DNA of 10,514 nucleotides from Candidatus Profundicultor aquiphilus (GTDB lineage: Bacteria; Atribacterota; Atribacteria; Atribacterales; Caldatribacteriaceae): assembly GCA_013314795.1 (NCBI GenBank), contig JABUEZ010000050.1, positions 1-10,514 on the forward strand, read 5' to 3'. The translations under genes and the position numbers were made by a program. Under the pieces are notes generated by a model. The model made no database searches, had not been told where the DNA came from, and worked only from the letters and a program-made list of their open reading frames with translations. Positions within the stretch are counted from its first letter, which is position 1. The number at the start of each line of letters is the position of its first letter. Positions 6,909-10,514 of this stretch are shown here, in pieces.

Positions 6909-8471
6909 TCAAATGGAGACTAACCTTTCACTTTCAGAAATGGATGTTGCCTTATCCCTCAAAGAAGAGCTTCCCGATTCTCCAAAAATATCCCGATACA
7001 AATCCTCTCCATAGCTCGTCTGCAAAGGCTCACCCTCAACAAGCTTGAAAGTCCGCTGTCCTTCACTGCCTCTTTCAGCCCTCAAGAAAAGGGCATTGTT
7101 GAGCCTTTGAGTATAAAAATCATGAGCAAATTCATAATGGTGGGTGACAAAGAAAACCCTTATATTCTTCTCCAGCAAGGCACTCACCACTTGCCTGGCA
7201 ATCTCGGAACCCTCTCTCTCATTGGTGGCAGAGAACGACTCATTAAAGAGCACCATGGCATGGGGGGTAAGCTCATCAACGATATCACTCATTCGCTTGA
7301 GTTCTTCTTCAAGCTTTCCACTTTTCATGGTGGCATCTTCCCTGCGCCGGTAATGGGTGAAAAGTTTCCTACAAAGACTGGCACTCAGAGATTCCGCCGG
7401 CACGAACATCCCGCACTGCATCATAAGCTGAGCAAGGCCAATACTTCGCAAAAAAGTTGACTTTCCTCCCTGATTTGCACCGGTGACGATGACCAGATCC
7501 TTACCTGAGGCATCCAGGTCATTCCCCACCACTTTATTCCTTACCATCAATGCCAGACAAGGGTCATAGAGTTCCCGTGCCGTATATCTCTTCTCGTTCG
7601 GTGGAACAGGGGCAGGAAAGGCAAGTGGTTCCCCAAGTTCGATAAGTCGCTCGTAGAGGTTGAGGCAACCAACATAAAAAGCAAGTTCCAGACGAAGCAC
7701 TTCAAAGAAGCTCACGATGTGATCGGCAGACTGAGCTAAAGCATTGGCCACGCTATTCAGGCCCCGATCCCGCAATTCCGATAAAGCCCTGGCGCCATTT
7801 TCGTCTCGAGGATCAATGGAGAACGAATATACCGGAGGCCTCTTTTGCCACATTGTCTTCATCCAATTTCTCTCATATTTTGGAAATTGCCGCAGAGTAT
7901 AGTCATTCCCCACATTGCCACTCCGCAAACTTGCACTCAAGAGGACCCCCTTCCGGAACCGGAGCTCTCTCAGGTGTTCCTGAACTGTACTCAGATACCC
8001 ATCATCGAGTTCTTCCCGCAACATGCCAAAAAGCCGCGTAAACCCCTCCGATTCAAACCGAGCACCGTACTCATCGGCAAAATTCCGTAATTTCTTAAGT
8101 TGTTCCACAAAAAGTTGCAGGAGTTCTAAAGCACCGGAGAGAATCGAAGAAGGATAATGAGAAAAAATGCCGCCCAGGTAGGCTCTTTTTCTCGTTTCAA
8201 TGGTCTCCACTGCCAAAGTATACATGCTTCTCACCACGGAAGCATTTTTGAGGCAATCTTTGAGAATCTCCTGGCGGTAACGTATGGTATCAACATCATG
8301 GAGACTGGCAAGAAGTGCAGTTTTGGCAACCTTTAATAGATAATCATCACCAGATGCCATAGCTTCAAAAAGAATATCCAACTCCAGGTCTTTCACCAGT
8401 TCCTCAAGGAGAGACGAGAACTTTTCCGAGAGAAAAAAATCCCGATCTCGAAACATGAGAAAGACTTTCAT
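6909..8471 (-). CDS. MutS-related ATPase, second of a tandem pair
   Basis: This 520-residue protein has a MutS-type ABC ATPase domain (MutS domain V) at its C-terminal half and a helical core/lever-like N-terminal half. The Walker A motif is GANQGGKST (331-339). An ordered loop and signature region runs from about FTHYRRREDA to GKLEEELKRM (371-394). The Walker B region is MVLFNESFSATN (406-417), with Asn410 in place of the usual Asp. VTHHYEFA (442-449) holds the switch histidine. The N-terminal mismatch-recognition domain of true MutS, with its Phe-X-Glu motif, is not seen, and there is no Smr domain. The start ATG overlaps the stop of the first mutS-like gene as ATGA, with AGGAG 11 bases before it. 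The pair probably forms a heterodimer. It is unlikely to be the housekeeping mismatch-repair MutS, and its function is not known. Confidence 0.88.
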   Translation of the reverse strand: MKVFLMFRDRDFFLSEKFSSLLEELVKDLELDILFEAMASGDDYLLKVAKTALLASLHDVDTIRYRQEILKDCLKNASVVRSMYTLAVETIETRKRAYLGGIFSHYPSSILSGALELLQLFVEQLKKLRNFADEYGARFESEGFTRLFGMLREELDDGYLSTVQEHLRELRFRKGVLLSASLRSGNVGNDYTLRQFPKYERNWMKTMWQKRPPVYSFSIDPRDENGARALSELRDRGLNSVANALAQSADHIVSFFEVLRLELAFYVGCLNLYERLIELGEPLAFPAPVPPNEKRYTARELYDPCLALMVRNKVVGNDLDASGKDLVIVTGANQGGKSTFLRSIGLAQLMMQCGMFVPAESLSASLCRKLFTHYRRREDATMKSGKLEEELKRMSDIVDELTPHAMVLFNESFSATNEREGSEIARQVVSALLEKNIRVFFVTHHYEFAHDFYTQRLNNALFLRAERGSEGQRTFKLVEGEPLQTSYGEDLYRDIFGESGSSSLRDKATSISESERLVSI

Positions 8472-10009
8472 GTTTGGATCCGCTCCTTTATCTTGTCCCG
8501 GGTAAGGCGGTATTTCTCAGCAATGAACAGGGCAAAGGCAAGACCATCGGCTGGTTTTCTCAGAATTTTGTAGGTGCGTAACCCCGGATCATCAGGATGG
8601 ACTGTACTTACCATGCTGACTATTCTTTCATCAAGGGAAGCAAGTTCCACCACAAACGTGACCCACACACAGAGCGCGTCAAGCTCAAGTATTTGTTGCA
8701 TAATCTGAGTGCTCAAAAACACGGCGTCGTGCAAGGTGGTCGAATTAAAGATTTCGTTAACGATGATAATGCTCCTTTTTGTTGCTTGAGTTAAAATGGA
8801 ATGCATCCGGACCAAATCGTCCTGAAGTTTCCCACGAAGGTTTCTAATGTCCTCTTCTCTTTCAAAATGGGTGAAAATACGATCGGCAAGGAAAAGGCAA
8901 GCCTTTCTTCCAGGCACTGGACAACCCAAACTCGCCAGATAATGCAATTGTCCGAAGGTACGAGCAAAAGTAGTTTTACCACCCTGATTTGGACCAGAAA
9001 CGAGGAGCACTCGTTCTTTTCCCTGCAAAAAGAAATCGTTGCAGACCACGGATTTGCCTTCAATCATCAACTGATATGCGAGGGCCAGATCAAAGCCTTC
9101 GTAATCGTAAATCTCCTTACAGGTATCGGATATCTCCGGATAACAGAATGAAAGACCCCTTCCCCGAAATGAAGCGATATATTCGAGATAGGCCATATAA
9201 AACTGAACTTCTCGATCAAATGCAGCGACAGTATCATCCAGGAAATCGGCATTCTCAGCACAGTACTTTTCCAGATGGGAAAAAACTTCCGGAAACAATT
9301 TAGCTACCAATTCTATAATCCTGGCTTCGACATGATTCATATCCACACCGGTTGAATACTGAACCCGGTAATCCTTCACGGCATGTTGCTTGAATTTGGC
9401 AAAAACCCTTTCTATTTCCGCGCTGTAATCCGCTTCAGAGGCGTATCGCCGAACTTTAACCTGCCCACCATTGATCAAAAGACAATAACGAACCATTGAT
9501 AAATCATCTTTGAGTTTTTTTGCCGTATCCCTGAGTGTCCTGAAACGCCCAGACTGCACGTAGGAAAGAAGGTATTCGCGGAAACTTTTAAATCCACGAG
9601 ATTTGATTTCCATAGAAGATAAGTCCTGGGCAAATTTTGCGACCGCCTCGCAGTATGTTGCCACCGCTTCAAGAAACCATCCTTCCTTATTGTATTTATA
9701 GTACAGTTTGCCACTCAGGTTAAGGTGCAATCGCACGAGGTGCATCTTTTGGGAAAACTCTTTAACGCTTTCAAAAAGCGCTTCGTTTTCGAGATCCTGC
9801 ATCACTTCCTGACGATACAAAACGGCATCCACATTCGGCAACGGAAGGTAAAAAAATACTCGAAGATGATATTCGTCCTCTCGGCTTGCAGTTATCGTTC
9901 TAACAATCTGGTCAAGATTTAAATCAACGAAAAAATCGGGCTCAGAAAGTCCCTCCCACACCCCATCTCTATTCAATTCCTCCGGGAAAAGGATGCTTGT
10001 TGCAGTCAT
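8468..10009 (-). CDS. MutS-related ATPase, first of a tandem pair, under fluoride riboswitch control
   Basis: This 513-residue protein has a helical N-terminal part and a C-terminal MutS domain V ATPase. Walker A is GPNQGGKTT (339-347). FTHFEREEDIRNLRGKLQDD lies at 379-398. The Walker B region is SIIIVNEIFNSTT (413-425), with Asn418 where MutS has Asp, as in its partner gene. The switch segment reads VTFVVELASLD (450-460) and lacks the histidine kept in the partner, so the two ATP sites may differ in activity. No mismatch-recognition, connector, Smr or nuclease domain is visible. I chose the ATG at 10009 because AAAGGAGG lies 9 bases upstream; a TTG at 10042 has no better site. The leader is a fluoride riboswitch with a terminator. 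Both proteins share an N-terminal VLYRQEVMQDL / IRYRQEILKDC segment, pointing to an old duplication. Confidence 0.88.
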   Translation of the reverse strand: MTATSILFPEELNRDGVWEGLSEPDFFVDLNLDQIVRTITASREDEYHLRVFFYLPLPNVDAVLYRQEVMQDLENEALFESVKEFSQKMHLVRLHLNLSGKLYYKYNKEGWFLEAVATYCEAVAKFAQDLSSMEIKSRGFKSFREYLLSYVQSGRFRTLRDTAKKLKDDLSMVRYCLLINGGQVKVRRYASEADYSAEIERVFAKFKQHAVKDYRVQYSTGVDMNHVEARIIELVAKLFPEVFSHLEKYCAENADFLDDTVAAFDREVQFYMAYLEYIASFRGRGLSFCYPEISDTCKEIYDYEGFDLALAYQLMIEGKSVVCNDFFLQGKERVLLVSGPNQGGKTTFARTFGQLHYLASLGCPVPGRKACLFLADRIFTHFEREEDIRNLRGKLQDDLVRMHSILTQATKRSIIIVNEIFNSTTLHDAVFLSTQIMQQILELDALCVWVTFVVELASLDERIVSMVSTVHPDDPGLRTYKILRKPADGLAFALFIAEKYRLTRDKIKERIQT

Positions 10010-10060
10010 GACTGAAAGCCTCCTTTCCTCACAGACCCCCAAGTATCAGTTTCCGGCCAT

Positions 10061-10106
10061 AAAAAAAGGCTGACGACCACTACGTTCTCCGTAGAAGCCA
10101 TCAGCC
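10061..10106 (-). terminator. Intrinsic terminator, expression platform of the mutS-operon riboswitch
   Basis: A 17-base stem with one T-T mismatch and three G-T pairs (GGCTGATGGCTTCTACG with CGTAGTGGTCGTCAGCC) has a 5-base loop, GAGAA. Seven Ts follow on the minus strand (10067-10061). Its first arm overlaps the aptamer's second stem and pseudoknot strand, so aptamer and terminator cannot form together. Confidence 0.92.
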
Positions 10107-10149
10107 TCTAAAAGGCAATTCGGATTGCTCCGGGGGAGCTTCATCCCCA
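10061..10149 (-). promoter_or_regulatory. Fluoride riboswitch (crcB motif) with transcription terminator platform
   Basis: The leader begins right at the predicted transcript start. GGGGATGAAGCTCCCC (10148-10133) forms the first stem and loop. GCC (10116-10114) pairs with GGC (10106-10104). TGATGGCTTCTACG (10103-10090) is the conserved 3' part. GAAGC in the loop (10142-10138) can pair with GCTTC (10098-10094) as the pseudoknot. This pattern is close to the well-studied Thermotoga petrophila aptamer. Between the stems is an extra hairpin, CGGA-GCAA-TCCG (10132-10121), with a GNRA loop. The 3' part of the aptamer is also the first arm of a terminator, so fluoride binding should prevent termination and switch the mutS-like operon on. 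Confidence 0.86.
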
Positions 10150-10155
10150 GAAAAA

Positions 10156-10183
10156 ATTATAGCATTCTTTTCTCATTTTTCAA
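10156..10183 (-). promoter_or_regulatory. Promoter of the fluoride riboswitch/mutS-like operon
   Basis: TTGAAA (10178-10183, 5 of 6) is followed after 16 bases by TATAAT (10156-10161, 6 of 6). Transcription would start near 10149, exactly at the 5' edge of the aptamer. The -35 hexamer contains the stop codon of the upstream histidine kinase. Confidence 0.82.
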
Positions 10184-10514
10184 GAAATATCCTTCTCTAA
10201 AGGTAAAAAAACTTGAAAAACCACTTCTCCCTGGGAGTCAAAATTTATCTCCATCTTACCTCCCACTCTTTGAAGTGCTTTTTCAACAAGGTAAATGCCC
10301 AGGTTTTTTTCTGGAAGTTCCTTCATTTTGCGAAAGCGTTCCCACTTTACAAGAAGTTCCCGTGCGGAGGTATTTTCAGGGAGCGTGTTGCCAAGTGCAA
10401 GAAGGAGGTAATCTCTTTCCAAAATCCAGGAAAGGGTAACGGTACTCTTTGGCGGGCTGAATTTCACCGCGTTAGAAAAGAGATTCGAAAAGAGAAGATA
10501 AAAATCGCCCCGGG
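10180..10514 (-). CDS. Sensor histidine kinase, C-terminal ATPase domain (partial, N-terminus outside window)
   Basis: About 110 C-terminal residues are visible, and the frame is open through the right edge. They form the end of a HATPase_c (GHKL) domain, the ATP-binding part of a two-component sensor kinase. The N box is FSNLFSNAVKFSPPKSTV. A degenerate G1-like segment is ALGNTLPE, and the G2 box with its following helix is KNLGIYLVEKALQRVGGKM. A final beta strand, VVFQVFLPL, is typical of the domain end. The usual DxGxG is not present; an N-T turn stands in its place, as in some kinases. The sensor and phosphoacceptor His regions lie outside, so the signal is unknown. The stop codon sits in the -35 box of the mutS-operon promoter, and I see no separate terminator other than the riboswitch hairpin. 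Its part in fluoride response is not shown. Confidence 0.85.
   Translation of the reverse strand, partial: RGDFYLLFSNLFSNAVKFSPPKSTVTLSWILERDYLLLALGNTLPENTSARELLVKWERFRKMKELPEKNLGIYLVEKALQRVGGKMEINFDSQGEVVFQVFLPLEKDIS

Noticed and set aside
6909..10009. The MutS-like genes as an anti-phage defence pair
   Set aside because: No nuclease, toxin or other defence domain is visible, and the fluoride riboswitch gives a simpler physiological context.
10010..10042. Longer first MutS-like protein starting at TTG 10042
   Set aside because: The extra 11 codons span the strong AAAGGAGG that serves the ATG at 10009, so they are more likely leader sequence.

Overview
All genes in this window are read from the minus strand, so transcription runs from high to low coordinates. 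I see no plus-strand gene, no tRNA or rRNA, no CRISPR array and no mobile element. Base composition is moderate. Ribosome binding sites are strong AGGAGG types, ATGA start/stop overlaps are common, and sigma-70-like promoters are recognisable. A split two-subunit transketolase beside a sugar-binding protein suggests an anaerobic, possibly thermophilic bacterium of the Thermotogota, Atribacterota or Firmicutes-like sort. The phylum is a guess, because no marker gene is present.

Right part (about 10514 to 4369). The window opens with the C-terminal end of a sensor histidine kinase. A promoter then drives an RNA leader that matches the fluoride riboswitch (crcB motif) and ends in an intrinsic terminator. 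Downstream lie two overlapping genes for MutS-related ATPases (MutS domain V type) and, 13 bases further on, a short-chain CHR (chromate-transporter family) membrane protein. Just after the CHR gene is a second promoter and a second, even clearer, fluoride riboswitch. This one is built to hide the ribosome binding site of a bacterial dynamin-like GTPase. Two fluoride riboswitches of different design (transcriptional and translational) within 4 kb suggest a fluoride-response locus: MutS-like pair, CHR protein and dynamin-like GTPase. Neither known fluoride exporter (CrcB/Fluc or CLC-F) is visible here. Fluoride switches next to mutS-annotated genes have been reported. I do not know of a reported fluoride-controlled dynamin-like protein, and this is the most interesting point in the window.

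Left part (about 4295 to 1). A good promoter overlapped by an AT-rich palindrome (a likely operator) starts an operon. Its genes are a transaldolase-family protein, transketolase N-terminal subunit, transketolase C-terminal subunit and a secreted sugar-type ABC substrate-binding protein that runs off the left edge. It looks like uptake of a sugar combined with its entry into pentose-phosphate-type carbon rearrangement. The sugar cannot be told from the sequence.
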